NCBI GenBank assembly: GCA_050245915.1
Contig: JBFWWZ010000028.1
Location: 1 to 37,644, forward strand
Reading direction: 5' to 3'
Origin: JBDSKH01 sp050245915
GTDB lineage: Bacteria > Actinomycetota > Actinomycetes > Actinomycetales > Microbacteriaceae
DNA length: 37,644 nt
Shown here: one piece after another, positions 25,054 through 34,005 of the stretch
Layout of the letters: each line of letters opens with the position of its first letter
Position numbering within the stretch: the stretch's first letter is position 1
The notes under the pieces: model-generated
Database searches by the model: none
What the model was told of the DNA's origin: nothing
Seen by the model: only the letters and a program-made list of their open reading frames with translations
Made by a program: the position numbers and the translations under genes

Positions 25054-26736
25054 GTGGGATACATCGACGTGACCAACGTCTCGCTCACCCTGCCGGACGG
25101 CCGGCCTCTGCTCGACGAGGTGACCTTCCGTGTCGGCGAGGGCCGCACGAGCGCGCTGATCGGTGCGAACGGCGCCGGCAAGTCGACGCTGCTGCGGATC
25201 ATCCGCGGCGACCAGAAGCCGGACTCCGGCACGGTCTCGATCGACGGCGGCCTCGGCGTGATGGACCAGTTCATCGGGCACCTGCGCGACGAGTCCACGG
25301 TGCGCGACCTGCTGGTGGGCGTCGCGCCTCCGGCGGTCCGCGCCGCCGCGGCCGCACTCGATCGCACCGAGGAGGCGCTGATCGAGACGGACACCACCGA
25401 GAACCAGATGGCCTACGCGACCGCGATCGCCGACTATGCCGATGCCGGGGGATACGACCACGAGACCCTGTGGGACCAGTGCACGATCGCGGCGCTCGGC
25501 ATCCCGTTCGAGCGGGCGAAGTACCGCGCGGTGACGAGCCTCAGCGGCGGCGAGCAGAAACGGCTCGCGCTCGAGGCCCTGCTGCGGGGCACCGACCAGG
25601 TGCTGCTGCTCGACGAGCCCGACAACTACCTCGACGTGCCGGGGAAGCGCTGGCTCGAGAACGCCCTGCGCGAGACCCCGAAGACGGTGCTGCTCGTCAG
25701 CCACGACCGCGAGCTGCTGGCGCAGGCGGCGGACCGCATCATCACCCTCGAGCTCGGCGCCGCGGGTAACACCACGTGGACGCACGGCGGCGGGTTCGCC
25801 AGCTACCACGCCGCGCGGGACGACCGGATGAGCCGGCTCGACGAGCTGAAGCGCCGCTGGGACGAGCAGCACGCCAAGCTGAAGCAGCTGGTCGCCACGC
25901 TGAAGGTGAAGGCGACCGCGAACGACGGCTTCGCGAGCCGCTATCGCGCCGCGCAGACCCGTCTGCGCAAGTTCGAGGAGGCGGGACCTCCGCAGGCGCG
26001 GCCGCTCGACCAGGAGCTCGCGATGCGACTCACGGGCTCGCGCACCGGGCGCCGGGCGCTGGTGTGCGAGCACCTCGAGCTGACCGGGCTGATGCAGCCG
26101 TTCGACGTGGAGGTGTGGTTCGGCGAACGGGTGGGGGTGCTCGGCAGCAACGGTTCCGGCAAGTCGCATTTCCTGCGCCTGCTGGCCGTCGGCGGCACCG
26201 ACCCCGAGTCGCTGCACCTCACCACCGTCGGCCGCACGCTCGCCCCCGTCCCGCACACCGGTATCGCGAAGCTGGGCGCACGGGTGGTGCCCGGCTGGTT
26301 CGCGCAGGCGCACGAGCATCCCGAGCTGCTCGGACGCACCCTGCTCGAGATCCTGCAGCGCGGCGACGATCATCGTGCGGGCCGCGGCCGGGAGGATGCC
26401 AGCCGCGCGCTCAACCGGTACGGGCTGGTCGATCAGGCGGAGCAGGTGTTCGAGTCGCTGAGCGGCGGCCAGCAGGCGCGGCTGCAGATCCTGCTGCTCG
26501 AACTGAGCGGCGTCACGATGCTGCTGCTCGACGAGCCGACCGACAACCTCGATCTGGTGTCGGCCGAGGCGCTGCAGGATGCCCTGGAGCGTTTCGAGGG
26601 CACGGTGCTCGCCGTGACCCACGACCGGTGGTTCGCGCGCAGCTTCGACAGGTTCCTGGTCTTCGGCCAGGACGGCAGGGTCTATGAAGCAGACGAACCG
26701 GTCTGGGACGAGGGAAGAGTCACCCGGGTAAGGTAA
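25054..26736 (+). CDS. ABC-F family ATPase
   Basis: A 560-residue soluble protein with two ABC domains and no membrane segments. Domain 1 has Walker A GANGAGKST at 37-45, LSGGE, and LLLDEPDNYLD; domain 2 has GSNGSGKSH (His replaces the usual Thr after the P-loop Ser), LSGGQQ, and LLLDEPTDNLD. Between them is a charged helical linker (about 255-310, with RLDELKRRWDEQHAKLKQLVATLKVKA). This is the ABC-F plan of ribosome-associated factors, which act on translation or give antibiotic resistance; which role applies is not readable here. The GTG at 25054 follows AGAGGAGGG; the longer open frame upstream is antisense to the aminotransferase. Confidence 0.92.
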   Translation: MGYIDVTNVSLTLPDGRPLLDEVTFRVGEGRTSALIGANGAGKSTLLRIIRGDQKPDSGTVSIDGGLGVMDQFIGHLRDESTVRDLLVGVAPPAVRAAAAALDRTEEALIETDTTENQMAYATAIADYADAGGYDHETLWDQCTIAALGIPFERAKYRAVTSLSGGEQKRLALEALLRGTDQVLLLDEPDNYLDVPGKRWLENALRETPKTVLLVSHDRELLAQAADRIITLELGAAGNTTWTHGGGFASYHAARDDRMSRLDELKRRWDEQHAKLKQLVATLKVKATANDGFASRYRAAQTRLRKFEEAGPPQARPLDQELAMRLTGSRTGRRALVCEHLELTGLMQPFDVEVWFGERVGVLGSNGSGKSHFLRLLAVGGTDPESLHLTTVGRTLAPVPHTGIAKLGARVVPGWFAQAHEHPELLGRTLLEILQRGDDHRAGRGREDASRALNRYGLVDQAEQVFESLSGGQQARLQILLLELSGVTMLLLDEPTDNLDLVSAEALQDALERFEGTVLAVTHDRWFARSFDRFLVFGQDGRVYEADEPVWDEGRVTRVR

Positions 26737-26742
26737 GTGCAC

Positions 26743-27864
26743 GTGAGCGACATCGAGATCGGCCGCGCCAAGCGCGCCAAGCGCGCCTACGCCTTCGACG
26801 ACATCGCGATCGTCCCCAGCCGCCGCACCCGCGACCCGCAGGACGTGAGCGTCACCTGGACGATCGACGCGTTCACGTTCTCGATGCCGGTGATCGCGGC
26901 GCCGATGGATTCGGTGGTCAGCCCGGCGACGGCGATCGCGATCGGGCAGCTCGGCGGCCTCGGCGTGCTCGACCTCGAGGGGGTCTGGACCCGGTACGAC
27001 GACCCCGAGAAGGTGCTGAAGCAGATCAGGGGCCTGTCGGATGCCGAGGCGACGAAGCGCATGCAGGCGATCTACGCCGAGCCCATCAAGCCCGAGCTGA
27101 TCAAAGAGCGCCTGGCCGAGATCCGCGCCAGCGGCGTGCCGGTGGCGGGCGCCCTCAGCCCGCAGCGCACCCAGGAGCACTACAAGACGGTGGTAGATGC
27201 CGGGGTCGACCTGTTCGTGATCCGCGGCACCACGGTGAGCGCCGAGCACGTCTCCAAGACGGTGGAGCCGCTCAATCTCAAGAAGTTCATCTACGAGCTC
27301 GACGTGCCGGTCATCGTCGGCGGCGCGGCGACCTACACCGCCGCCCTGCACCTGATGCGCACCGGCGCCGCGGGCGTGCTGGTCGGCTTCGGCGGCGGCG
27401 CGGCGTCCACGACCCGCAGCACGCTCGGCATCCACGCCCCGATGGCCACCGCGGTGGCGGACGTGGCGGGGGCCCGCCGCGACTATCTCGACGAGTCCGG
27501 CGGGCGCTACGTCCACGTGATCGCGGACGGCGGGCTCGGAACCAGCGGCGACATCGTGAAGGCGATCTCGATGGGCGCCGACGCGGTGATGCTCGGCTCG
27601 ACGCTCGCCCGCGCGACCGAAGCTCCCGGCGGCGGCTGGCACTGGGGTTCCGAGGCCCACCACTCGGAGCTGCCCCGCGGCACCCGCATGCAGGTGGGCG
27701 CGGTCGCCCCGCTCGAGCAGTTGCTGTTCGGCCCGGCCGAGACCTCCGACGGACGGGTGAACCTGATCGGCGCTCTGAAGCGGTCGATGGCGACCACCGG
27801 CTACTCCGACCTGAAGGAGTTCCAGCGGGTCGAGGTCGTCATCGCGCCGTACCACCAGGTCTGA
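26743..27864 (+). CDS. guaB3: GuaB3 family IMP dehydrogenase-related protein
   Basis: 373 residues, IMPDH-like barrel without a CBS pair. It opens SDIEIGRAKRAKRAYAFDDIAIVPSRRTRDP, the GuaB3 signature, and has PMDSVVSPATAIAIGQLGGLGVL and ARRDYLDESGGRYVHVIADGG. In the position of the IMPDH catalytic loop it reads GGGAASTTRS: Ser222 stands where guaB in this window has Cys312. So it is unlikely to be a working IMPDH; its role is uncertain. I use the GTG at 26743, which leaves room for AAGG upstream; the GTG at 26737 directly follows the previous stop and would add two residues. It is probably cotranscribed with the ABC-F gene. Confidence 0.88.
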   Translation: MSDIEIGRAKRAKRAYAFDDIAIVPSRRTRDPQDVSVTWTIDAFTFSMPVIAAPMDSVVSPATAIAIGQLGGLGVLDLEGVWTRYDDPEKVLKQIRGLSDAEATKRMQAIYAEPIKPELIKERLAEIRASGVPVAGALSPQRTQEHYKTVVDAGVDLFVIRGTTVSAEHVSKTVEPLNLKKFIYELDVPVIVGGAATYTAALHLMRTGAAGVLVGFGGGAASTTRSTLGIHAPMATAVADVAGARRDYLDESGGRYVHVIADGGLGTSGDIVKAISMGADAVMLGSTLARATEAPGGGWHWGSEAHHSELPRGTRMQVGAVAPLEQLLFGPAETSDGRVNLIGALKRSMATTGYSDLKEFQRVEVVIAPYHQV

Positions 27865-27879
27865 TCGGGCACGCGCGCC

Positions 27880-27885
27880 TAGGCT
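27880..27885 (+). promoter_or_regulatory. Leaderless-type -10 box for glpD
   Basis: TAGGCT, 7 bases, then ATG at 27893. There is no ribosome-binding site before the ATG. Confidence 0.5.
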
Positions 27886-27892
27886 GGATGCC

Positions 27893-29626
27893 ATGGCTGC
27901 GCCCCGCAAGTCCGTCACCCGTTCGAACAAGCTCGGCCCCGCGGAACGCGAGGCGGCGCTGCACAGCATGCGCCACAAAGAGCTCGATGTGCTCGTCATC
28001 GGCGGCGGCATCGTCGGCACCGGCGCGGCGCTCGACGCGGTCACCCGCGGGCTGCGGGTCGGGATGCTGGAGGCGCGCGACTGGGCGTCCGGCACCAGCA
28101 GCCGCAGCTCCAAGCTCGTGCACGGCGGCATCCGCTACCTCGAGCAGCTCGACTTCCGGCTGGTGCGGGAGGCGCTGATCGAGCGCGGCCTGCTGCTGCA
28201 GCGCATCGCCCCGCACCTCGTGAAGCCGGTGCGCTTCCTCTACCCGCTGACGAAACCGGTGTTCGAGCGCCTCTACATCGGTGCCGGCATGACCCTCTAC
28301 GACCTGTTCAGCTACACCGGGCTCCGCCCGCCTGGCGTTCCGCATCACCGCCACCTCACCCGCCGTCAGCTGCTGCGCGCGGCGCCGTCCCTGCATCCCG
28401 ATGCCTTCACCGGGGGACTCACCTACTGGGACGCGCAAGTCGACGACGCCAGGTACGTCGCCAACCTGGCCCGCACCGCCAGCTTCTACGGCGCCCACGT
28501 GGCGAGCCGGGTGAAGGTGGAGGGCTTCGTGAAGGTGGGGCAGCGGGTCGTCGGCGTGAAGGCGCACGACCTCGAGACCGATGAGCACTTCGAGATCCTC
28601 GCGAAACAGGTCGTCAACGCGACCGGCGTGTGGACGGATGAGACGCAGGCGATGGTCGGCGAGCGCGGGCAGTTCAAGGTGCGGGCGTCGAAGGGGGTGC
28701 ACCTGGTGGTGCCGCGCGACCGGTTCCAGTCGAAGGTGGGGCTGCTGCTGCGCACCGAGAAGAGCGTGCTCTTCGTCATCCCGTGGGGCAGGCACTGGCT
28801 GATCGGCACCACCGACACCGACTGGCATCTCGATAAGGCGCACCCCGCCGCGACCGCCGCCGACATCGACTACCTGCTGGAGCGGGTCAACGAGGTGCTG
28901 GCGGTGCCGCTGACCCGGGATGACGTGGAGGGCGTGTACGCGGGCCTGCGTCCGCTGCTGGCGGGTGAGAGCGACGAGACCAGCAAGCTCAGCCGCGAGC
29001 ACATCGTCGCGCACTCCGTGCCCGGCCTCGTGGTCGTCGCCGGTGGCAAGTGGACCACGTACCGGATCATGGCGAAGGACGCGATCGACGAGGCGGTCGC
29101 CGCGCTCGACGGCAGGATCAGCGAGAGCGTGACCGAGAACATCGGACTGCTCGGCGCCGAGGGCTACGAGGCCGCGTGGAACAAGCGCAGCAAGATCGCG
29201 AAGGCCTTCGGCGTGCACAAGGTGCGGGTGGAGCACCTGCTCAACCGCTACGGCGTGATGACCGACGAGCTGCTCGACCTGCTGCGTGAGCGCCCCGAGC
29301 TGATCGAGCCGCTGCCGGGAGCCGACGACTACATCCAGGCGGAGGTCGTGTACGCGGCGACGCACGAGGGCGCCCTGCATCTGGAGGATGTGCTCGCGCG
29401 CCGCACCCGCATCTCGATCGAGGCGTGGGACCGCGGCGTGAGCGCCGCCCCGATCGCCGCGCGTCTGATGGGCGACGCCCTCGGCTGGGACACGTCCCGT
29501 ATCGCCGCGGAGACCGAGAACTACATCGCGCGGGTCGAGGCGGAGCGTGCCTCGCAGGAGGAGCCGGACGATGCCGGTGCGGACCGCGTGCGGCTGCGGG
29601 TGCCCGACGTCGAGACGCTGCGTTAG
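27893..29626 (+). CDS. glpD: Glycerol-3-phosphate dehydrogenase, FAD-dependent
   Basis: GlpD oxidises sn-glycerol-3-phosphate to dihydroxyacetone phosphate at the membrane and passes electrons to quinone. The 577-residue chain has the FAD-binding VIGGGIVGTG (about 35-44), GTSSRSSKLVHGGIRYLEQ (the GlpD signature), the VVNATGVWTD strand, IPWGRHWLIGTTDTDW, and a C-terminal helical domain with DEAVAALDGRISES. Length is normal. No glpF, glpK or regulator is next to it. Its stop overlaps that of the convergent SGNH segment (TTAG shared), with no terminator. Confidence 0.95.
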   Translation: MAAPRKSVTRSNKLGPAEREAALHSMRHKELDVLVIGGGIVGTGAALDAVTRGLRVGMLEARDWASGTSSRSSKLVHGGIRYLEQLDFRLVREALIERGLLLQRIAPHLVKPVRFLYPLTKPVFERLYIGAGMTLYDLFSYTGLRPPGVPHHRHLTRRQLLRAAPSLHPDAFTGGLTYWDAQVDDARYVANLARTASFYGAHVASRVKVEGFVKVGQRVVGVKAHDLETDEHFEILAKQVVNATGVWTDETQAMVGERGQFKVRASKGVHLVVPRDRFQSKVGLLLRTEKSVLFVIPWGRHWLIGTTDTDWHLDKAHPAATAADIDYLLERVNEVLAVPLTRDDVEGVYAGLRPLLAGESDETSKLSREHIVAHSVPGLVVVAGGKWTTYRIMAKDAIDEAVAALDGRISESVTENIGLLGAEGYEAAWNKRSKIAKAFGVHKVRVEHLLNRYGVMTDELLDLLRERPELIEPLPGADDYIQAEVVYAATHEGALHLEDVLARRTRISIEAWDRGVSAAPIAARLMGDALGWDTSRIAAETENYIARVEAERASQEEPDDAGADRVRLRVPDVETLR

Positions 29627-30576
29627 TCGGCCGGCTCGAACAGCTCCGGGGCGACGGCGGCGATCCGCGCCGCCAGGTATGGCGCGTACGACCGCGAGAA
29701 CTCGTCGGTGATGTGGGTGAAGTCGCGGTGCGTGATCACACCGCCGACCACCGCGAAGCAGGTGGTGTCGTCGCAGAACAGGTCGGTGAGGTCGATCACC
29801 GATGCGCCCGGCATGGTGGCCGCGGTCTCCGCGAACGTGTCGGGCAGGAACGCCTCGCTGCGCGGCTGATCGCATGCCGAGGTGTCGTCGAGGTGGTCGA
29901 CGATGCAGGCCAGGATGTCTTCGCGCATGTACGGGTTGTCGTGCACGACCATGAGTCGCGCGCCGGCGTCGATGAGAGGCTGCCAGACGGCGCGGTATCC
30001 GTCGGCGGCGCCGTCGCCCCCGGTCGCGTGCGCGGCCCCGGTGGTGATCACCATGTCCCAGGGCCCGTCGGTGGTGAGCCGGTCGGCGACCGATGCGCGC
30101 CACTGCTTGCAGGCTTCGGTGCCCTCGAACTCCGGCACGGTGAACTCGCACTGCGATCGCAGGTACGTGGTCAGTCGCCACCCCTGTTCCTCGGCGATCG
30201 CCTTCAGGGCCTGCCAGAGCTTCATCGCGTGCGAGTCGCCGACCAGGGCGACGCGCACCGTCCCGTCGGGGTCGCCGAAGTCGCAGGAGTGGACCTCTGC
30301 GACCACGTTGTCGGTGGCGCACCCCATCCCGTGCAGCACCGACACGTCCTCCCACTCGCCGAGAGGATCGGGGGACAGACTCGCGTACGGGCCGTCGACG
30401 CACTCGGCGTCGGGTGCCCGCGCCTCGGCGCCGTCGCAGAGGTCGCCGGCCGGCACCTGGGCGACCGCCTGGTAGAGCTCGGTGGTGCGCTGCATGACGG
30501 TGCGCACCGAGATCGCCGGGATGGCGACGGCCGAGATGGCGAGGGCGCCGACGACCAGCGTCGCCAGCGGCCGCGA
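29623..30576 (-). pseudogene. Severed C-terminal part (last TM helix and SGNH domain) of the acyltransferase encoded at 31644
   Basis: This region is in the same frame as the acyltransferase part at 30577-31644 and is separated from it only by one TGA codon (30577-30579). The first 23 codons encode a hydrophobic segment (ATLVVGALAISAVAIPAIS), the usual last membrane helix of AT3-SGNH proteins. Then comes a 290-residue SGNH-like domain with block I GDSH and a late D-F-T-H motif, expected to hold the catalytic Ser, Asp and His outside the cell. The first possible start after the stop, GTG at 30507, has no ribosome-binding site and would leave out the helix, so separate translation would give a cytoplasmic domain. 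A nonsense mutation (for example CGA to TGA), a sequencing error, or stop readthrough are the choices. Confidence 0.8.
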
Positions 30577-31644
30577 TCAGGCGAGCGGACCGAACCGGAT
30601 GGGACGCTCGACGAGCACCGTCGTGCCCCAGCCGAGCAGCAGGGAGGCGACGACGATGCCGAGCTTGTCGGGAGTGGTCAGCGGGTGGCCGAGTGCCCGG
30701 TCGGCGAACACGAGCAGCGGCCAGTGCCACAGGTAGATCGCATACGAACTGTCGGCGAGGGTGCGGGTGACCGCGTTGTCGGTCAGCCGGCGCAGCCGCG
30801 GAGCGTCGTGCGAGACGCCCGCTGCGATGACCAGGGCGGCACCGGCCACGGGCAGCAGCGCCAGGTATCCGGGCCACGCCATCGACGGGTTCAGCAGCAC
30901 GAACGACAGACCGATCAGCACCCAGCCGACCGCCGCCACCGGCACGCCCACCCGCAGCGGCGGGATGCGGCGCACCAGCACGGCCAGCAGCCCGCCGGCG
31001 GCGAGCTCCCAGATCCTCGTCGCCGTGGACAGGTACCCCGACGTCGGGGCGAGCGTGCACCAGACGACGGAGACGATGAACGACGCCACCAGCACCACCG
31101 CGATGCCGGCGATCCCGGCCCGGCGGCGGCGCGGGCTGAACAGGGCACCGCGCCCGAGCAGCAGCATGAGCAGCAGCGCCCAGGCGACATAGAACTGCGC
31201 CTCGACCGCGAGAGTCCAGTAGTGCTGCAGCGCCGTCGCCGTGTCCGGCGCGGCGTATGCCAGGTCGGCGGCGATGAGCGCCCAGTTCTCGACGAACAGC
31301 GCCGAGGCGAACAGCTCACCCGATGTGCGACCCCAGTCGGTGATCGACACGAACAGGAACATCCCGATCAGGCAGGCGACCAGGACGGTGATCGCGCTGG
31401 GGAGGATGCGGCGCGCGCGCCGCGCGAGGTAGGTCCAGAAGTCGATGCCGCCGCGCTCCCGCATCCCGAACAGGATCCCGGTGACCAGGTATCCCGAGAT
31501 GACGAAGAACACATCGAGAGCCGCGAAACCGCCCGGCAGACGCCCCTGCCAGAGGTGGTGCACCAGGATCGCGAGCACGGCGACCCCGCGCAGCACGAGG
31601 ATCTCGGGCCGCGTCTCGCCGGTGCTGCGGGCCGGCGACGTCAC
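30577..31644 (-). CDS. Acyltransferase-3 membrane domain of an OafA/OafB-type O-acyltransferase (C-terminus cut by TGA)
   Basis: 355 residues before the stop. RPEILVLRGVAVLAILVHH (about 12-30) contains the conserved Arg and the His-His of acyltransferase-3 proteins; LDVFFVISGYLVTGIL and WTLAVEAQFYVAWALL follow, with about ten membrane helices and the end VERPIRFG. AT3 proteins move acyl groups across the membrane onto surface sugars. Ordinarily RPIRFG is followed by one more helix and an SGNH domain, both of which lie in frame after the TGA, so the complete gene would be 673 residues. The GTG start overlaps the stop of the preceding acyltransferase (GTGA). Confidence 0.85.
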   Translation of the reverse strand: MTSPARSTGETRPEILVLRGVAVLAILVHHLWQGRLPGGFAALDVFFVISGYLVTGILFGMRERGGIDFWTYLARRARRILPSAITVLVACLIGMFLFVSITDWGRTSGELFASALFVENWALIAADLAYAAPDTATALQHYWTLAVEAQFYVAWALLLMLLLGRGALFSPRRRRAGIAGIAVVLVASFIVSVVWCTLAPTSGYLSTATRIWELAAGGLLAVLVRRIPPLRVGVPVAAVGWVLIGLSFVLLNPSMAWPGYLALLPVAGAALVIAAGVSHDAPRLRRLTDNAVTRTLADSSYAIYLWHWPLLVFADRALGHPLTTPDKLGIVVASLLLGWGTTVLVERPIRFGPLA

Positions 31645-32795
31645 TTCGGCTCGATCGCGGCGATCGGCGGCGCGCCCTGCCCGGACAGCCGGCGACGCAG
31701 GAGCGTGCGGGCGGGCAACTCGACCGCGAGGTGGGATCCGATGGCGACGAGGGTGGTGAGCAGGAACGCCAGGATCCAGGTGACCGCCCAGGCAGTGGTG
31801 CTGACGGCGACCTCCTCGCCGGCCACGAATCGCACGATCGCCTGATGCCACAGGTAGAAGGCGTACGAGCTGTCGCCGAGCAGCACCATCGGGGGTGTGG
31901 ACAGGAACCGCGACAGCCGCGTCCCGGGTGCCCAGACCAGCCCCAGCATCAGCAGGGCGAACGGGATGGTGTTGGCGGCATCCAGCGACCAGATCGTGAA
32001 CGGCAGCACGGGCACGAACATCAGGCCCATGACCGTGATGCCGCCGACCGCCTGCAGCACCCGGCCGGGGCCGCTGAGATCGCGGCCGCGGGTGTGGGTC
32101 AGCAGGTAGCCGATGGCCATGCCGAGCACGAAGTCCGGGACGCGGGTGAGCGGGGTCCGGTACAGCCAGCGGTGCGCCGACCACGGATCCTCGCGCGGCA
32201 GGTCGGCGGTACCCATCAGGAACGCGACGACGACGAACGCGAACGTGAGGGCGACGCTCACGGTCGCGACGACGACGAGCGCGCGCGGGTTGGAGCGGAT
32301 CCGCTGGAACGGGATGATCAGCAGTGGGAACAGCGCGTACAGGAAGAGCTCCACCCCCACGGACCAGCCGGGACCGTTGTACCCGTACGCGACCGACAGG
32401 TCGCCGCTCCAGGTCTGCACGGCGAAGACGCTCGCCCACAGCGACGGATCCCTCACCAGGTCGAGCACATCGGACGGCAGGCGCACCGTCGACAGCGCGA
32501 CCACGATCAGCACCAGCAGGTACAGCGGGTAGATGCGGGCGAACCGGGCGACCAGATAGACCCGGATGCCGTGGGCGTCCCGGCGGCGACCGAGGACCTC
32601 GTCGTAGTTCCAGGTCAGGACCAGGCCCGAGAGGATGAAGAACATCGTCATCCAGTCGTGGCCGGCGAGACCGACCCCGTCGAGCACGTCCGGTCCGCCC
32701 GGCAGGTTGTTGGCGTGCGCGTTGAACACGAAGATCGCCGCGATGAACCGGATGCCGGTCAGCGACGACAGGACGGGTGCGCGGTCCTGTGTCAC
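31641..32795 (-). CDS. Acyltransferase-3 family O-acyltransferase
   Basis: A 384-residue integral membrane protein. The AT3 marks are LSSLTGIRFIAAIFVFNAHANN (conserved Arg and His27), WMTMFFILSGLVLTWNY, RFARIYPLYLL, GPGWSVGVELFLYALFPLL and LLGDSSYAFYLWHQ. There is no SGNH domain. It should O-acylate a sugar on the outside of the membrane. I take the GTG at 32795, which overlaps the glycosyltransferase stop (GTGA) and has GGAGG just before it; an ATG at 32807 would add four residues. It lies between the GT2 gene and the split AT3-SGNH gene. Confidence 0.88.
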   Translation of the reverse strand: MTQDRAPVLSSLTGIRFIAAIFVFNAHANNLPGGPDVLDGVGLAGHDWMTMFFILSGLVLTWNYDEVLGRRRDAHGIRVYLVARFARIYPLYLLVLIVVALSTVRLPSDVLDLVRDPSLWASVFAVQTWSGDLSVAYGYNGPGWSVGVELFLYALFPLLIIPFQRIRSNPRALVVVATVSVALTFAFVVVAFLMGTADLPREDPWSAHRWLYRTPLTRVPDFVLGMAIGYLLTHTRGRDLSGPGRVLQAVGGITVMGLMFVPVLPFTIWSLDAANTIPFALLMLGLVWAPGTRLSRFLSTPPMVLLGDSSYAFYLWHQAIVRFVAGEEVAVSTTAWAVTWILAFLLTTLVAIGSHLAVELPARTLLRRRLSGQGAPPIAAIEPK

Positions 32796-33646
32796 CGCTT
32801 CCTCCATCCGGTCTGCTGTGCACGCTGCAGTTCGTCTCTGACGTCGATCAGCTGCAGAGCGAGCAGCGTCCACTCCTCCAGCTGCCGGACGGCGCTCGTG
32901 CCGACCAGGCGGTCGAGCTCATCCTGCCCGGTCGGCGACCTCATGGTCGTCGCCCAGCGCTCCAGCTCGGCCTGACGCTCCGCGGGCGACCAGGCGTCGC
33001 GCCCGCCCCGGCTCGTCGGCAGGCCGATGACCGTCATGCGCTGGGAGGTCGCGCCGCGCACCTGTCCGCCGCTCTGCAGCATGCGCCGCCACTGGTGCTG
33101 GTCCGGCGGTATCCCGGCTGGCGTGGTCTGCCACGGCGTACCGGCGCGGTCGTAGAACGCGCGGGTGTGCGCGGTCCCGGTGATTCCCACGAAGTTGTAG
33201 AGGCGGTCCGTCCCGCACAGGCGCGCGACGTAGGCCGGGTCGTCGAGGCGGCCGCTGTAGATCAGGACGCGCCCGTCGGGGTCGATGACGCCGTTGAGGC
33301 ACTGGGCCAGATCGTTGTCCGCGAGCAGCGCGACCAGGTCGGCGAGGTGCTCGGGCATGAACAGGTCGTCGTCGCACAGGTAGGCGATGATGTCGCCCGT
33401 CGACTGCTCGATGGCCGTGTGCCGGTTCACCTCGCCGTGGTGCGGCCCTTTCGGCAGATCGAGGAAGCGCACGCGCGGGTCCGACTGCTCGAGCGCGGTC
33501 GCCGCAGCGCGCACCTCCGATGTGACCCCGTCCCCGACGATGAGCACCTCGATGTCGCGGACCGTCTGCCGCAGCGCGGATTCGACCGCGAGCGCCAGCG
33601 TCGACGCGTGGTCGTGGGTGGGGATGAGCACGGACACGAGGGTCAC
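32792..33646 (-). CDS. Family 2 glycosyltransferase
   Basis: A 284-residue GT-A fold enzyme. The family start VSVLIPTHDHASTLALAVESALRQT, the strand IEVLIVGDG (a typical 'VDDGS' site), and the metal-binding DXD in IAYLCDDDLFMPEH (about 88-100) identify GT2. The C-terminal half has WRRMLQSGG and a helical end. There is no membrane segment, so it acts in the cytoplasm and should transfer the sugar built by the adjacent genes. The GTG at 33646 overlaps the cupin stop (GTGA); the longer open frame to 33859 is antisense-like and has no family similarity. Confidence 0.88.
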   Translation of the reverse strand: MTLVSVLIPTHDHASTLALAVESALRQTVRDIEVLIVGDGVTSEVRAAATALEQSDPRVRFLDLPKGPHHGEVNRHTAIEQSTGDIIAYLCDDDLFMPEHLADLVALLADNDLAQCLNGVIDPDGRVLIYSGRLDDPAYVARLCGTDRLYNFVGITGTAHTRAFYDRAGTPWQTTPAGIPPDQHQWRRMLQSGGQVRGATSQRMTVIGLPTSRGGRDAWSPAERQAELERWATTMRSPTGQDELDRLVGTSAVRQLEEWTLLALQLIDVRDELQRAQQTGWRKR

Positions 33647-34005
33647 GAGGCGTCCCCCGTGCGCGGCTGGTAGGGGGCCTCCGCGAACACCAGCACCACG
33701 GCATCCGGACCCGAGAGTCGGTACTGCACCCACACCCCGGCCGGCAGATCGACGGCGTCGCCGGGTTCGGCCAGCTCGTCCACCCCGCTCAGGTCGTCGG
33801 CCGACGTCCCGGTGCGGACGGTCGCGCGCCCGGACACCAGCACCATCAGCTGGCGGCACGGGACGAGGTGGTCGCCCCGATCGACCCCGGCGGGTGCCGC
33901 GGTGATCGCGAACGCCCTGCGCACCGCGAACCCGATGTCGGCATCCTCGGCGACCAGCAGGCGACCACGATCGTCCGAATGAGTGGGCAGCGTACGGACG
34001 GTCAT
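33643..34005 (-). CDS. WxcM/FdtA-like cupin (sugar 3,4-ketoisomerase family)
   Basis: A 120-residue cupin. RGRLLVAEDADIGFAVRRAFAITAAPAGVDRGDH, VLVSGRATV and LPAGVWVQYRLSGPDAVVLVFAEAPY follow the WxcM C-terminal/FdtA pattern, whose members isomerise TDP-4-keto-6-deoxyglucose to the 3-keto sugar before 3-transamination. The usual active-site motif H-A-H in RGxHAHK is here HLVPC: only the first His is kept. It may therefore be an altered or inactive isomerase, or bind a different sugar. ATG overlaps the aminotransferase stop (ATGA). Assignment to the family is from the overall pattern; activity is not assured. Confidence 0.75.
   Translation of the reverse strand: MTVRTLPTHSDDRGRLLVAEDADIGFAVRRAFAITAAPAGVDRGDHLVPCRQLMVLVSGRATVRTGTSADDLSGVDELAEPGDAVDLPAGVWVQYRLSGPDAVVLVFAEAPYQPRTGDAS

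Noticed and set aside
23875..28131. A 1418-codon minus-strand open frame
   Set aside because: Only the last 376 codons are a real gene (PatB-like). The rest is antisense to the ABC-F, guaB3 and glpD genes.
30577..30579. Selenocysteine reading of the TGA
   Set aside because: The site joins a membrane helix in an acyltransferase, with no redox role expected, and no selenocysteine machinery is visible in the window.
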